In this document: one piece after another, positions 22,449-33,888 of the stretch | How the letters are laid out: every line of letters begins with the position of its first letter | Position numbering within the stretch: position 1 is the first letter of the stretch | Assembly (NCBI GenBank): GCA_021401465.1 | Contig: JADDMT010000006.1 | Location: 186,001 to 250,000, forward strand | Length of the DNA: 64,000 bases | DNA from: Teratosphaeria epicoccoides | Lineage: Eukaryota > Ascomycota > Dothideomycetes > Mycosphaerellales > Teratosphaeriaceae | Direction: 5' to 3' | The notes under the pieces: model-generated | The model's input: only the letters and a program-made list of their open reading frames with translations | The model's database searches: none | What the model was told of the DNA's origin: nothing | Translations under genes and position numbers: made by a program

Positions 22449-22881
22449 ATTTGTTCAACCATGCAGCTTTGATCGATCTCGACTCTGTGGTACAGCTTGA
22501 GATCTTCTTCGGGCGTAAGGCCGGACTTGCATGTACCAGACGCTGGGAAGGAGTTCCTTGTTCCCATGCGCCAGCAAACGGCACGTTGGTAGCGGATAGC
22601 TGCTGCGAGCCCTGTGGACAGCAAACGGGCAGGTTACACAAGCGACTCAAGCTCGAGCCCAGAAGTCCATCACACCTCTGAACGGAAGCGGTGCTGTAGC
22701 AGCACGAATGTTGCATTCGGACGTTCCGAGAGCAGTGAGCATCACGTTCTGACCACTTCGAACCTGAATGCCGCCCATGATCGTAGCATCAGTCAACCGA
22801 TACACACTTGTGCAGACATCCCACAATCATCTGATCAAGATGACGTTCCGACTCGCCACTCTCGTCTCGCATCGGAATGCT
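22449..22881. other. intergenic, no gene seen
   Basis: This is the promoter side of the membrane-protein gene and the 3' flank of the deaminase gene. No feature was identified. Confidence 0.6.
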
Positions 22882-24792
22882 TCAAGCGGTCGTGGCTGCG
22901 CTTTGATGTTTGAAGTCTTTGCACTGATGCTTGTAACAAACGTCACAAACCTCAGTGGCATAGACGGCGTATTTGCCAACCACATCCTGGCAGAACGATT
23001 CCCAGTCGCCCTCAAAAATCTGGAAGGCTCGCGCTTTCTCTTCCTCGGTGAGACAGCTATGTTCGATGCTCCAACGTGCGAGCTGCTTCCAGCCATGGAC
23101 AGTCATGCGAGTGTCGCCCACCATCACTTGATAGAACTCATAAGACAGGGGTAATGTCTCAGTCGTGGCGCCTCTTTTCGAGCTGTCAGTATTCGGCCTT
23201 GCGTTCAGAGCCTTGCTGGACTTGACTCACCTGAACAACGATGGGTTGTCAGCATTTAGTGTACAGTGCAGGCCGGCTGCGAGTAGTGCTGGATATGGAT
23301 GCTCTCGGGCATTTCCACACAAATGCAAGAGCTCGTTCGAGATCGGACAAAGCTCAAGACATATGTCTTGCGCCTTGAACTTCTCGACGAGCAAAGGGTG
23401 CTTGAGCAACGCATATCCATGGCCGACCCGTCTTGAACTCAATAGCAGCGAGTCGTACAGGTTGCTGTTATCGGGATCGAACGAGCCACCGGTGTCGAGC
23501 AGAGACTCGCCGGCGTGGAACAAGAATGGAATGCTGAGCCTCACTCGCTTGCATGTCTCTCGGAACGCGACCAATAGATCGGCGTAGAAGCCGATGTGAT
23601 TTGGGCGGTCTTCTGCACCAACTAGGTCGAAGCCGCAGATCAAGGTAGGATACTTCAGCTTAAGCTTGATACAGTCTTCCAGCTCAGTCTGCATCTTTGC
23701 TCTTGAGATACTCCTCGGCGTGCAGTAAATGATCTTGATGCCGAATGGAAACTTATTGATCAGACCTTTCCGCCCCAGCTCCTTGTGCTTTCTATCTACT
23801 TCATCACAGATTATCTGCATCTGCGCGCTGTGGTCCAGTCTCTTTGTGCCATCGTCTGAGGGTATTGACTTGTCCAGAAGCATAGGCCGGAGCTCGGCAT
23901 ACATTACTTTGTCCTTGATCATGCTATCGATCGCAGCGCCAATATACCACCGATAGACGCTCTCATAGTTCATCAACCCCTTGAACGCGCGGGTACCAAT
24001 GTTGAAGCAGGCCCAGACACTGTTCACGGTCTGATGTTCCCCGTACACACGCCCGCGGGTGAAGACCTGTTTCTCCCTGGCCCAACACTCTGCGGCATCT
24101 AGGTCTCCGCCCCGATCTTCGACCTGGAGGTGACTTGGGAAGCGCCTTCGAAAGTCAGACCAGAGCATCCATGGAGAGTTGTCAGTAATCTTCCAAGCCG
24201 GATTGTAGCTTTCGGAGAAGCAGTCCGCCTTGGTTTTGTCCTCAGGGAAAACGTCAAACATCAATTCAGCGCCGGCAAAGTCGGCATCGGTCAGTAAGGG
24301 CCTCGTGGTCCGCACATACATCGTCTTCTCTAGTCTCCTGGCATGTGGGAAGAGAATCTCCGGAGGTAGCTCTGTGTTGAAATGGATATGTAGATGACAG
24401 CCTTTTGGCATTGCCTTGGCGATGTCGAAGAGCCTACTGCGGTCGATCCTAGGCTTGTTGATCAGGAAGTGACCGCCCATGTCTCTAGTGCTTCGCAAAG
24501 GGACGGCTTCACCCGGCACGTCACCAAACAAGTCGATGTCGACACGCTCGCTCTCGCGGACCTTCAAGATGATAGATTGTGCCTCGAGCTCGACAGGAGA
24601 GGCCTGGGCTCTTGCTTCTGCGTCCCATCTCTGCTCGCGTTCGGTCCTTACGAGCTCTGCACGTAGCTCGCTATAGTCTTGGAGAGACCTCGCAGATTCG
24701 GGATTGCTTGCACTCAACGCTTTGAGGCCATCGTGCTCTCCATTAGCGGGTGGCGACTGAGTCGGCCGGTCCAGGCCATGGGAGGAGGCCAT
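22882..24792 (-). CDS. adenosine deaminase-related protein (ADGF/CECR1 type)
   Basis: Two exons: 24792-23231 and 23173-22882, with a 57-nt intron (GTGAGT donor, TACTGAC branch, AAG acceptor). The product is 617 aa from the first ATG in frame (MASSHGL). The metal-dependent hydrolase fold is clear. The first zinc ligands are in CHLHIHFN, followed by FHAGES (catalytic Glu), RRVGHGYAL and NADNPSLF (Asp ligand). The long N-terminal part and its motifs match the ADGF/CECR1 branch rather than classical short Ada. These enzymes convert adenosine to inosine. Animal members are secreted, but this one has no obvious signal peptide, so a cytosolic role in purine salvage is more likely. The second exon restores the C-terminal helices (SYEFYQVMVGD, EEKARAFQIFEGDWESFC); without it the protein stops right after the Asp ligand. 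Confidence 0.9.
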
Positions 24793-25945
24793 ACGATGTG
24801 AGGAATCGCCGGTCTGCCCTTGCTGCCCTCGTCTTTCTTTGCTTTGTCGGAATGTCAATGAAGGCAGGCCGCAGATGTTGGAATGATCGGATGCTGTCTT
24901 GGTGCGACGGTGTCCAGCTTTGTCCTGGCGATGTTGGATCTGAACGTCTTAGATATCAGCACCGTTCGCATCGGCGCCATTCCCGGCTAACACTCGCCTT
25001 CCGCATCAACATCACCGCCATCCAGATGGCAACGATGCACGCGCGTGGATGTTGCTTTCCGCCGGTAATGACATATCCCGCACAATCGCCTTTACCCTCT
25101 TCGTGCATCGTAAGCAAATGGCAAAGCTTTCATCCAATGCTCCCGCAATCCTGACCTTGACAGCATTGATCAGGGCATCGCATTGATGTGCCTGGCTCGA
25201 GAAGGCGCAAGAACGGGCGCAGTCGGGGGGACAGTGACTATGCCGGCGGCAGATGAGAGGATAAAAGTGGTATCTTGGACCCGACTAGGCGTCATCCGTC
25301 CTTCTGACACCTGCGTGCGGGCGTCTGCATTCATTCGAGCCTCAAGGGCATCACGTCCAGGCAGAGACGAGGTACAAGCGGGTTGGCCCCCTTGGGCTGC
25401 GCCTACTGTGATTGCGCGGCTAGGTAAAGTCCGCGATTGGCAGCCACACAGTCACTCGATCCAGCGCCCGACTGCATACAAAGCTCTCTAATCGCCAAGT
25501 CTCACACGGCCAAGCCCGCAATGGATGTCCCTTCTGGTCCTCAGCCACCTCTGCTGCTTCAAACTATCAAGAATGCTGCCAGGACATATCGATGTCTCAG
25601 TGACCGGCCCAGGGCGTGGCGGCTAAGTACAAAGAGCCTCTGCCCCATTGGGAGATTGGTGGCGGTCACAGCGAGGTTGCAGCTACCCGGTTTCCCCTGT
25701 CCGTCCAGCTCGCGGATCGGTGTGACACCACGGGGCTGAGAATTGGGGGCGGCTGTGGCGATCATTTGAATTGGTGCCTTCACATTCACAGAGCCATGCG
25801 GTGCAGCCATAACGAGCAAAGCATGGCTTGTCTGTACCGCATGCTCCACGCTTCCTGTAGATGGTACTGACCTCGTCTGGCTATACCAAGCGATAAAGTC
25901 GTCACAACCATCCACAGTGCCCGAGTACGAGACGAGTGGAGCAGC
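24793..25945. other. 1.1-kb intergenic, divergent promoters
   Basis: Upstream DNA of the deaminase gene (minus) and of the membrane-protein gene (plus). Short frames only; nothing supported. Confidence 0.55.
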
Positions 25946-27549
25946 ATGAGCGGCGGCAACAATGCTACGATCGCCTACCCAGGCCAACGCTGGCACATGC
26001 TATGGCCAGATAGCTTCAGTGACTTCCAGCTTGACATCGTTGGATTCCTTGCGATTCTGGGCGAGGGCTCAGTCGCAATCACCGCCCAGGTCGCAGCACT
26101 GTCTAATCTTTTCTACCTGCCCAGAATTATCCCAGCGCCTCAGGCGCTATTGATGCCGGCACGGAAAGATACTCTGGAGCCCGTCAAGGCTAGTGTGACC
26201 GGCATACATTCTGGCAATACCAAAACCCACCTCAATCATGTTGGACACGTTCTTTTGTAAGCATATAGCGACCGCTACGCTACTACGAGGCTAACCACGG
26301 GCAGAGGCGAGGATATGGCAGCTTATACCGTGCGCTGCGTCGAAGTCAAGAAGAAGCCCGATCACGATCTCTCCCAGCCGGCAACATTGCTCGGTCGATG
26401 GTTCAAGGGCCAGCCCGCAAAGAGCAGGCAGGAGAAGAAGAAAGGGAAGCCTGGCACAAAAGAAGATCCGGATGATAGCATCAAGCACTCCGACACGAAC
26501 CATCCGAGAGTCCAGCCTGCAGCGACGGCCAGAGCGAGTGGCCCTCTGACATATGTCGCTGTGCTAGGATGTGGATTCTCCATCACCCTGTTCATCGCAT
26601 CAATTGTCTTCGGAGATGGCATGTCTATGCTGGCAACTATCTTGCTGTCCTTGCTTTCGACCCTGGTCGGCGTGGCCAACAAGTGGACGTTGAAGTTGGC
26701 CAGACCCGCGTCCGACACCAATGACGGCGATGCCGTGGTTCGGTACCCCAATGGAAGCTACTTGGTGGTGAAATGTAGCGAAGAAGTCGCTCGAGAGCTT
26801 TTCTTTGCCCCAGAAGAGATTGAGTACGCCGTCAAGAAGACGTCGACGTACCGGCTCATAGCGCTGCTTGGCACACTGTTGCTGATGCTCGGCGTCATCG
26901 CTCTGGCAAACGCTCGCTTGGAGCTGCAATTTGCTTGGGCGGGTGCGTTTATCTTGATCAATGCGGCGCAGTGGGTCGCGGCAGCGCTACCTTTACGCCT
27001 CCACTGGGATCTCTCCTGCTACAAAGTCACCGAGCAAGGCATGTGGCCTCACGGCCCGAACAGCAGGAATTTCACACCCAAGCGCTAGCCAAAGCAATCA
27101 TGTTCGCTGGCAGCGCGGATTGGGTGCGTAAGGACATAGGTGCAGCACCCATCTCCGAAGTCTGGGACCACTGGCTCGAGGAGGTTGCTGGCGTGGTGGA
27201 AACCATCAAGTCCGAGTCCCGCGACAAAGTTCTCCCCCCTGTGTTCTTGGATTTAGAGCCTGGAGACGCAGAGGGCCCCGGGCACAAGGACGTGGGATTC
27301 TGGTCGAAGCTAAGCAACCCGTTCTCGGGTTGTGCTCGCCAGAGGAGGGATCTGGGGAAAGTGTACATCATGCCGCAAGACTGGCGTGGTCAAGGTGCCA
27401 AGGCCAAGTGGGATGCCATCAAGCGTCAAATGGAGCGGCGGCCGCAAGTGGCCCCCAAGCCTGGCGAGGAAGACACCACCCCCTCGACAGCAGAGACAGA
27501 AGAACAGCCTGCAACCATAGTGCAGATAGAAGTGCCGAAGACTGGCTAA
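25946..27549 (+). CDS. predicted multi-span membrane protein, frame broken near 27.03 kb
   Basis: Exon 1 is 25946-26256. An intron of 48 nt (26257-26304, GTAAGC to GCAG) joins it in frame to exon 2 from 26305. The exon-2 frame stops at 27088 (364 aa in all). The part from about 27064 to 27549 continues in another frame with clean coding character, reading ALAKAIMFAGSADWVRKDIG and a Pro/Glu-rich tail. Either a 38-nt intron (27026-27063, GTCACC to ACAG) or a frameshift would join them, giving 505 aa. Hydrophobic segments lie near FSITLFIASIVFGDGMSML and RLIALLGTLLLMLGVIAL. A third, FAWAGAFILINAAQWVAAAL, follows, and exon 1 has a hydrophobic stretch too. I recognise no named family; conserved membrane proteins of this layout occur in dothideomycetes. 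A 38-nt intron is shorter than usual for such fungi. Confidence 0.6.
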
Positions 27550-27813
27550 TGATTCAATGACGGTAATGAGGATACCATCAGCGCTCAGAGATTTGACAAG
27601 GGTAATTGCGCAATGTTTTCAGCCATGAGCGTCCGTGTCTACATGGCTGTTGCGACTCGACGATGACTACAACGACTTCGACAGCAGCTAAGGATTTCAA
27701 AGCCCGCCATAGCAATGGTAGCAACAGATCAACCGATCCGTCCGATCCTCGTGACCAATCTCTTGCCCTTCGTCGGGCTCCCCACTTTCCAACGAATCGT
27801 CGCGCCAATCAAA

Positions 27814-30126
27814 CTACAGCTGACGCCTCCTGGTCGCGTTGATGAATCCATGATCTTTAGCGGCATCAAGCTCGGCCTCAATGACCTTATCCACCAATAT
27901 TTCTCGAAGGCCCAGCTCCTGCACCACGTCGAGCGTTGTGATGTCTCTGTTCATGAACTTTGGGTGGAGTGGCCCGGAAATGGTCTCCTGGGTTGGAATT
28001 TCTTCCATCAGCTCTCCGCCTAGCGCTCGTCGTGGGTGCCGTGTCGGAAGAGTGTTTGGACGCCAGTCGAAAGTCATGAAATGAGGTATTGTAATACAAT
28101 AGTCCTCGTAAGGTTCAAAGCAAACGCTCAGACTGTAGGTAGTGTAGCGACGGCCATGGAAAGGACATTCTCGGCGCTGCAGCTTGATCGCCTCATCCAG
28201 TGGAGAGGGCTCAAGTGGGTCAATCTCATCTATCCGTCGCGCGATGAATGCTTCGGCTCGAACGCGATCTTCCGCTGAGATTGTGAGCGGACTGATTGGA
28301 CGCCTGGGCCTGATTGACGCCGGCTCGGGTAGCCGAAAGCCATACGACGGACGATTAGGCGACAACTCGATGAGTTGCTCGGACGTGTAAGTGCGTCTCA
28401 CCGTTTGTGTGGATGGTGTCATGACCCTGGTGACAACGTGACGTCGACCTGAGCTGTCGAACGGTGAAAGAGCAAGAGTTCTCGTCACTCGATCAGGCGG
28501 GTTTGCGCTTGATACAAAGCCATAGGACGGACGCTCGGGCGACATTTCGTGAATTTCGGAAGCAGGATATTGTCGGGTCACCGTATCTCTTGGCGGGGTT
28601 ACAGGCAAGGCGGCATTAGGGCGCCGTCCTGGGCCCTGTGATGGTGGAGGAGCAGAGTCCCACGTCGCTACATCAGGCAAGCGAACTGGACTTGGTACTG
28701 GGGAGCCAGAGTTGGAGCTAGAGCCGGAGCTTTGAGCGAGGTCACCACTCCACGCGTGGTCTGGCGTTGTGGTCAATTCATCGACGGCATGACTTCCTGC
28801 CGCAGGGTGGTCCGGTTCAACGGCATCAACGATGACAGAGGCCGCAGGAGCGATGTCGCTGTTCATGCTCATGACACTTGTGCTAGACACAGTCCGCATA
28901 CGCGCCTCCAAATCGCGGGTGATCACGAGGTCACTCACATCGGAATCATCCTCAGACTCCTCAGGTATCTCATCCGGGTCATCTGTGCGGTACTGGCCGG
29001 CTCCACGAATAGCACGTTCGCGTGCTTCTGGCGCACCCGCAGTCCCCGCCTGTTGGTAAATCGCAAAATTGTCCATCATATCATACAGATCACCCAGCGG
29101 CTGATGTGAGTAGCGCTGGTACGAGGTAGGCTGCTCAAATTCCTCAACATCCCAACGCTCCGGCTCCCATAGGTAGGGCAAGTCGCCAGGGGCCCTGTTC
29201 GACATGATGGCATCCCTCGTAGAGATTCTGTTTTTCACGCGCCGAATGGCCATTGCCAGGGTCCCGCATACCATCTCACCAGCGCGAAGCTCTTGTTGAA
29301 TACAATCAAGTGCAGTCTGGAACAGTGGCGGATCGTTATGTGTGCCACCTGTAGGGGTATTGGCATGTTGACGTTGTGCCTCAAGGATCCAATCCATGAA
29401 GCGATCCAAATACTCCATGCTCTGGCAGACCTGCCGCGATGCTGTTGCCAACCACGTTACCTGAGCATCAAGAGAGTAGTGCCTTAGCATTGACCACGGA
29501 ATAGGCCACTCGTGTAAAATCGACGTCGACGCCGCAGCTGCGCCATGCTCGCAACGACGTGTTGTGAAATGTGCTGTTGGTAAGCTTGTGCAACGAATGC
29601 GTGAGAGGTCCGTGTACATGATCCCGTCCGAGTCCTCAGTTCCGTGCTGATGTCTCTCCCGAGCTTGTTGTCTGACGGTGGCTTGGAACCGCAATAGCGG
29701 CCCTGGAGTCGATGCAGAAATGATGGAGTACCTGTTGAGCCCGGACGAGAGACTCAAGATCTGCGACATTCTTGGGCTTGGTGTGGTTCTGTCGCCAAGT
29801 CCACCACGCCTAAGACGTTCAATACGGGCGGCGTTGACATTCAGTGCCCTTCTTGGCTGCATAGGGCTGGAAGAATGGTCAGTCGGCGAGGATGGCTCGT
29901 GCAAGAAGTCGCGGTCCTCGGCGATGTCTCTCAGCACCGAGTTCGGAGCTCCAGTAGCGTGATGCGTGTCAGGAGACCCGCCTCGCAAAGCAGATGATGG
30001 GGGTGTCGACGGGTCGCTCGGGTAGTGGTGTGTCAGTCTGGCAATGTCAGACCTTGCCCCCGATCGTGCCGAGTCTCCGTGGACATATGCGTCGTTGTGG
30101 CGATCGGTTTGACGATCCAGTGGCAT
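27814..30126 (-). CDS. large disordered protein of unknown function
   Basis: Single exon, 770 aa, start ATG at 30126. It is rich in Ser, Pro, Thr and Arg over most of its length, with no signal peptide or membrane span. The best-folded part is about residues 190-300, with IPWSMLRHYSLDAQVTWLAT and QVCQSMEYLDRFMDWILEAQ, probably helical. An acidic patch follows (DPDEIPEESEDDSDVSDL). Near residues 508-536 and 568-596 is a duplicated 29-residue unit ending SPERPSYGF and SPNRPSYGF. The C-terminal 150 residues look more ordered (FIARRIDEIDPLEPSPLDEA, then CPFHGRRYTTYSLSVCFEPY). No family recognised. Its start lies 181 bp from the stop of the DUF202 gene on the same strand. Confidence 0.7.
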   Translation of the reverse strand: MPLDRQTDRHNDAYVHGDSARSGARSDIARLTHHYPSDPSTPPSSALRGGSPDTHHATGAPNSVLRDIAEDRDFLHEPSSPTDHSSSPMQPRRALNVNAARIERLRRGGLGDRTTPSPRMSQILSLSSGLNRYSIISASTPGPLLRFQATVRQQARERHQHGTEDSDGIMYTDLSRIRCTSLPTAHFTTRRCEHGAAAASTSILHEWPIPWSMLRHYSLDAQVTWLATASRQVCQSMEYLDRFMDWILEAQRQHANTPTGGTHNDPPLFQTALDCIQQELRAGEMVCGTLAMAIRRVKNRISTRDAIMSNRAPGDLPYLWEPERWDVEEFEQPTSYQRYSHQPLGDLYDMMDNFAIYQQAGTAGAPEARERAIRGAGQYRTDDPDEIPEESEDDSDVSDLVITRDLEARMRTVSSTSVMSMNSDIAPAASVIVDAVEPDHPAAGSHAVDELTTTPDHAWSGDLAQSSGSSSNSGSPVPSPVRLPDVATWDSAPPPSQGPGRRPNAALPVTPPRDTVTRQYPASEIHEMSPERPSYGFVSSANPPDRVTRTLALSPFDSSGRRHVVTRVMTPSTQTVRRTYTSEQLIELSPNRPSYGFRLPEPASIRPRRPISPLTISAEDRVRAEAFIARRIDEIDPLEPSPLDEAIKLQRRECPFHGRRYTTYSLSVCFEPYEDYCITIPHFMTFDWRPNTLPTRHPRRALGGELMEEIPTQETISGPLHPKFMNRDITTLDVVQELGLREILVDKVIEAELDAAKDHGFINATRRRQL
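28336..28602 (-). repeat. internal 29-codon duplication within the 770-aa gene
   Basis: Units at 28422-28336 and 28602-28516 encode peptides ending SPNRPSYGF and SPERPSYGF. Their beginnings also match (TPSTQTVRRTY against TPPRDTVTRQY). The conserved core suggests a repeated short linear motif, perhaps a docking or phosphorylation site. Confidence 0.7.
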
Positions 30127-30307
30127 AATGATGGTTCGAGGTGTGCTCCAGCTGCGGCTGCGCGGCGCTGAATTCTACTCGCGTGCCGAGAACTCGTCAA
30201 CGACGGCTGGACTATTCAGCCAGAGCCACTCTCCTGGTGGTGTCGATGGGGCGAGCGGGCTTATTGGAGCAGACATCTTGCGTTCAAAGTGCCAACTCCC
30301 TCCAGAA

Positions 30308-31719
30308 TCAGCCCTCGAAGGCTGTCGGCGCGATAGCTAGGATGACGACCAAGCTTGTGATTATCAACGCCGCTGCTACAGCGCTGACAATGATGATACT
30401 GCCTCTTGACGCTGGAAACTTGCCACGAATGACGTAGTGCTGAGACTCGAAGTAGCGGTGGAAGCCGATCAGGAGAATAAGTATTGCTGCCAGCCAGTCA
30501 GTGGACGAACGGGACGAGTGCAGAGGGAGGACATGGTACATATGCCCAAGAATGTAGCACCCAACGGCTTCCCAACCTGCCTTAATCTATGCGGATCAGC
30601 GAGGGATACGGGTTGGTTGCTCGATGCCGCGAAGAGGTCCTGCTGCTGGGTCGTCTCTGCTATCGATGCCTGAGATGAAGCTGAGGTCTGCCCGTGATCA
30701 GAGTTTGCCAAGGAGCTGTTCAGTCGGAAGAGCTGAGTGACAGCGACACCAATGCTGGCAAATGACAAGGAGGTGCGAAGCCAGGCGAGGAAGGTCCGCT
30801 CAAGAGCCAAGTGGTCGCGCGCCACACTGCCTTTGTTTTCCAGCTCGACGCTGCCGTACTTGTCTACCAGCCTTCTCCACCAGCTGCCGCTTTCGCAGCT
30901 TCCTCCCTCGTTTGCTGTAGCTTGTGTCTGCTCCTGGGCTCTGACGTTTGCCCCTACCGTCATCAGCCCTTTGCTCTTACTGCCAGCACTGAGTCTGCGC
31001 TTCTTTGTACTACTGCCTCCACTATCTCGTACGCGCTCCTGGCCTGTCGCTCCCAGATTAGGCTCTTCATCTTCGCCATCGTCTGCAGCATCACCTGCCA
31101 GAGCGCCATACTGACCCTGCCGGCTCCCGACCGGATTAATCTTGTCTCTCCGAAAGATGGCCGTACTCTCGTCCGCACTCGATTCCGCCGAATCATTCTC
31201 TTCAAGTCTCCTCCCTCTGGTGACTCCGTGATCGACAACACCCGGAGACTCTCGCCTTGCCGGCATAGTGTAGGTGCCTGGACCTCCGGGTCTATCGAGC
31301 TTGCTCTGCGACGTCTGCGGAGAGAAAGATACACTGGCCTTCTGCTCTGCTCTCACCAATGCCGGCGCAGATCTGTCCGTGAGATGCACGTTGTGCTGGC
31401 CCTTAAGCGAGCATGAGTACGTATAGGGATTCCTTGGCTTCCCATCTCCCAGTGAGGTTGCAATCTTCAATCCGAAACCTTCACTCGCCCTCGTGCCGCC
31501 ACGGCCACTCCTCGCAGGTTTCACAGATTCGGGACTGCTTGCGAAATGCGGTATACTTGGCCTGCTCAAACTCTCGGCGGTCCTCTGGCTAGGATCTGCA
31601 GGCCCCGCCCGGGGCGTGGTCAAGCTGTCATCCGAGTCTTCACTTGTGTACACATTGTTTCCACTGCTCTCCTCGGTTCCCGTGGAATTAGAGACAGGAG
31701 AGCAAGGCAGTGGAGCCAT
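30308..31719 (-). CDS. DUF202 membrane protein with long disordered N-terminus
   Basis: Two exons: 31719-30540 and 30486-30308, with a 53-nt intron (GTACCA donor, CACTGAC branch, GGCAG acceptor). The product is 452 aa. The first 290 or so residues are low-complexity and Ser/Arg/Gly-rich. Then comes the DUF202 domain: ARDHLALERTFLAWLRTSLS with FASIGVAVTQLF (span 1), LGATFLGISILILLIGFHRY (span 2, across the splice) and IIIVSAVAAALIITSLVVIL (span 3). The RDHLALERTFLAWLRT motif is the family signature. It is related in fold to the Vtc1 subunit of the vacuolar polyphosphate synthase, but the role of stand-alone fungal DUF202 proteins is not settled. The intron is required: without it span 2 is replaced by unrelated sequence. 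Confidence 0.88.
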
Positions 31720-32674
31720 GGCAGGGTATGCGGACTATACGCTAGCGCTGAAGGTCGAGCCTTGAGACCGAACGCCGGGGGTCTGAGGGCTAGGAAACCT
31801 TGCATGCGATCGAGGTGCTGTCTTTCTTGTCTATGCTGTACTCTGCCACCAGTTACAAGAAGGCTTCTACACTGCGCTGAAGCCGCACGCAATTACTACC
31901 CGCGATGGCGATCGACGTAAGGTTCGGAGCTGGTGTGGGTGTTGGGCTCCGGCGTGCCTGAGCGAGCGAGCTCCTTCAGGATATCGTATCGAAACGGTAC
32001 CATGAGTATCTCGAGTCCGCGAGGACCAATGCCATCTCGTTGGATGGGGGCGTTTGAATTGGTGGACGTGTTCACCTTACCCCCGTGATTGCGGAAAGAG
32101 AGGTCGGCGCGTAGAGGGAGGCGAGTTCGATAATTAGTATCACACGGTGGAACGGCGACTCGACATCTCGGCCTTCTAAATGGAGCTCCGATGGCAGGGA
32201 TCTACACGCGACGTGGCCGGTGGAATAAGCAGCAAAGTCAATTTGAAGCACCTCCATCGTTACACAAGAGCCGAGCAGGATAGTTGTGGCACTGAGGATC
32301 AACATTTCAGGCCTTATCGGAAGCTGAAGCAGAAGCAGACGCAAAGGTCCCAGTCTCGAGTCAGTGCGAGAGAGACAAAGGACTTGCAAGGGGAATAATG
32401 TCTGTCATTTAGGGCAGTCGACTTGGTGATGCACGGATGGGGCGGCGACATGTATTCTTCAATAAGTGGATGTCATGGATGCTCGGAGACGAGCTGGTAG
32501 ACATGCTTACATGTACAATGTACAAAGATACGACAGCTTTGCGCTCCTGCAAATTAAATACCCCCTTTCCTGCCTATTCCGAGTCGTCAATATATGGAAG
32601 GAACCAGCGTGGAGCATATTCTCGTTCTGCGCTTTTCGCGTCTGTACAGAGCCCCTTTCTTGGTCAGGAAGCCA
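31720..32674. other. intergenic, no gene seen
   Basis: Promoter of the DUF202 gene and 3' flank of the syntaxin gene. No supported frame. Confidence 0.55.
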
Positions 32675-33888
32675 CTAATTATTCTTAAGACCAAAGTACA
32701 AGCCCAGAATGAGAGCCAATATGCAAAGAATTGCTACCACGATCCAGAAGCATATCCATTTGAGCTTCCTAGCTCGCCGCGCAGACGTGATGCCCTTGTC
32801 CAGCTGCACGTTGCCACCTTCTGTGTCCTTTTTAACGTTCTCCGTATGCTGTTGTGCGGCCTGAATGGGTTCCTCTTGAAGTACGACCGCAGTGGCAAGG
32901 TCCTCCATGAGCTGGTTGAGCTCCATGAGCGTCTTCTCGATCTTAAGGATGTCGTTGTGACGCGCGCGTACCGCGCCTAGCACAGTGTTGGCGGTTGCGG
33001 TGCGGTTAGTCTTGAGCTGCATGAATTCATTAGCATTGGCACGTCCTGCTGTGCCCGGATGGTCCTGCACTTACAGCTGTCTGGAACACGCCTTCATTTC
33101 CCCAATCGGCTTGTGATGCCTCCTGCACCTCAGCATCCGTGGCTTCTGGATTGACAATCCTATACTGCCTAGCGATCTGCTCCCGATATCTCTTCTCATA
33201 GTTCGCTTCCTCCACCCTGTACTCCTGGAGCTGCTTTGCGAAGCTGCTCTTCAACTGCCCGACCTGCGTATTCTTCACATTGTTGTCCTTACTCCTGGCT
33301 GCGTCTGTCTCCAAGAACTTGATCTGGTCTTTTATCGATGTATTCAAGACTTGCGTTTGTGTGATTATTGATTCAAGCTCGGTAGATCCGCCAGTGTCGG
33401 CCGAAGAAAGGGTTCGCTGGTGCAAGGAGCCTATCTGGCTTACATGCGTCGTGAGAGTGCGCACGTCGGCCTTGACGGCTTCCACACGGGAAAGAAAGTC
33501 GGGGTTCGAGAGCGTTGCTGGACCGGCCTGGACATATTGCACGTTTTGGTGCGGCGCATGGCCTGTCGCATTCGTCGGCACAGCACCAGGTGTATGCTGG
33601 CTGTATTGCGAGTCCTGTGTGTAGGTGCTTGCCTGGTGATGCACCTCTTGCGGTCTCGCGCCCGACTGCTGCAGGTGAGTGTCAGTTCAAACGCTACCAA
33701 GCTGCGCGCGCCTTCGCCGATGCGCCAGCATCCGTCGCGTTATTGAAACATACCGGCTGCGCAACTCCAGCTCCATATGGGTTCCCTGCATGACTGCCAT
33801 ATGGGTTGGGAGCGCCGTAACCACCAGCCTGCTGCTGCTCTCCTCCATACGGGTTACCGCCGTACCCGCCATATGTGTTGTAACTCAT
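32675..33888 (-). CDS. Sso-type syntaxin (plasma-membrane Qa-SNARE)
   Basis: Three exons: 33888-33754, 33668-33075 and 33016-32675. The introns are 85 nt (GTATGT, CTGCAG) and 58 nt (GTAAGT, GCTAATG branch, GCAG). The product is 356 aa. A Gly/Tyr-rich N-terminal tail (repeats of GNPYGG and GAPNPYG, residues 1-45) precedes the Habc helical domain (about 85-225). The SNARE motif is at about 260-320, with VRARHNDILKIEKTLMELNQ and VVLQEEPIQ around the central layer. A single C-terminal anchor (WICFWIVVAILCILALILGLYFG) follows. The protein should sit in the plasma membrane and pair with Sec9 and Snc1-type partners in exocytosis; those partners are not in this window. One acceptor (33669 or 33666) is ambiguous by one codon. 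Confidence 0.93.

Noticed and set aside
30811..31416. 201-codon plus-strand frame with hydrophobic stretches
   Set aside because: Antisense to the DUF202 gene; Leu/Cys-rich composition is the complement of Ser/Arg-rich coding.
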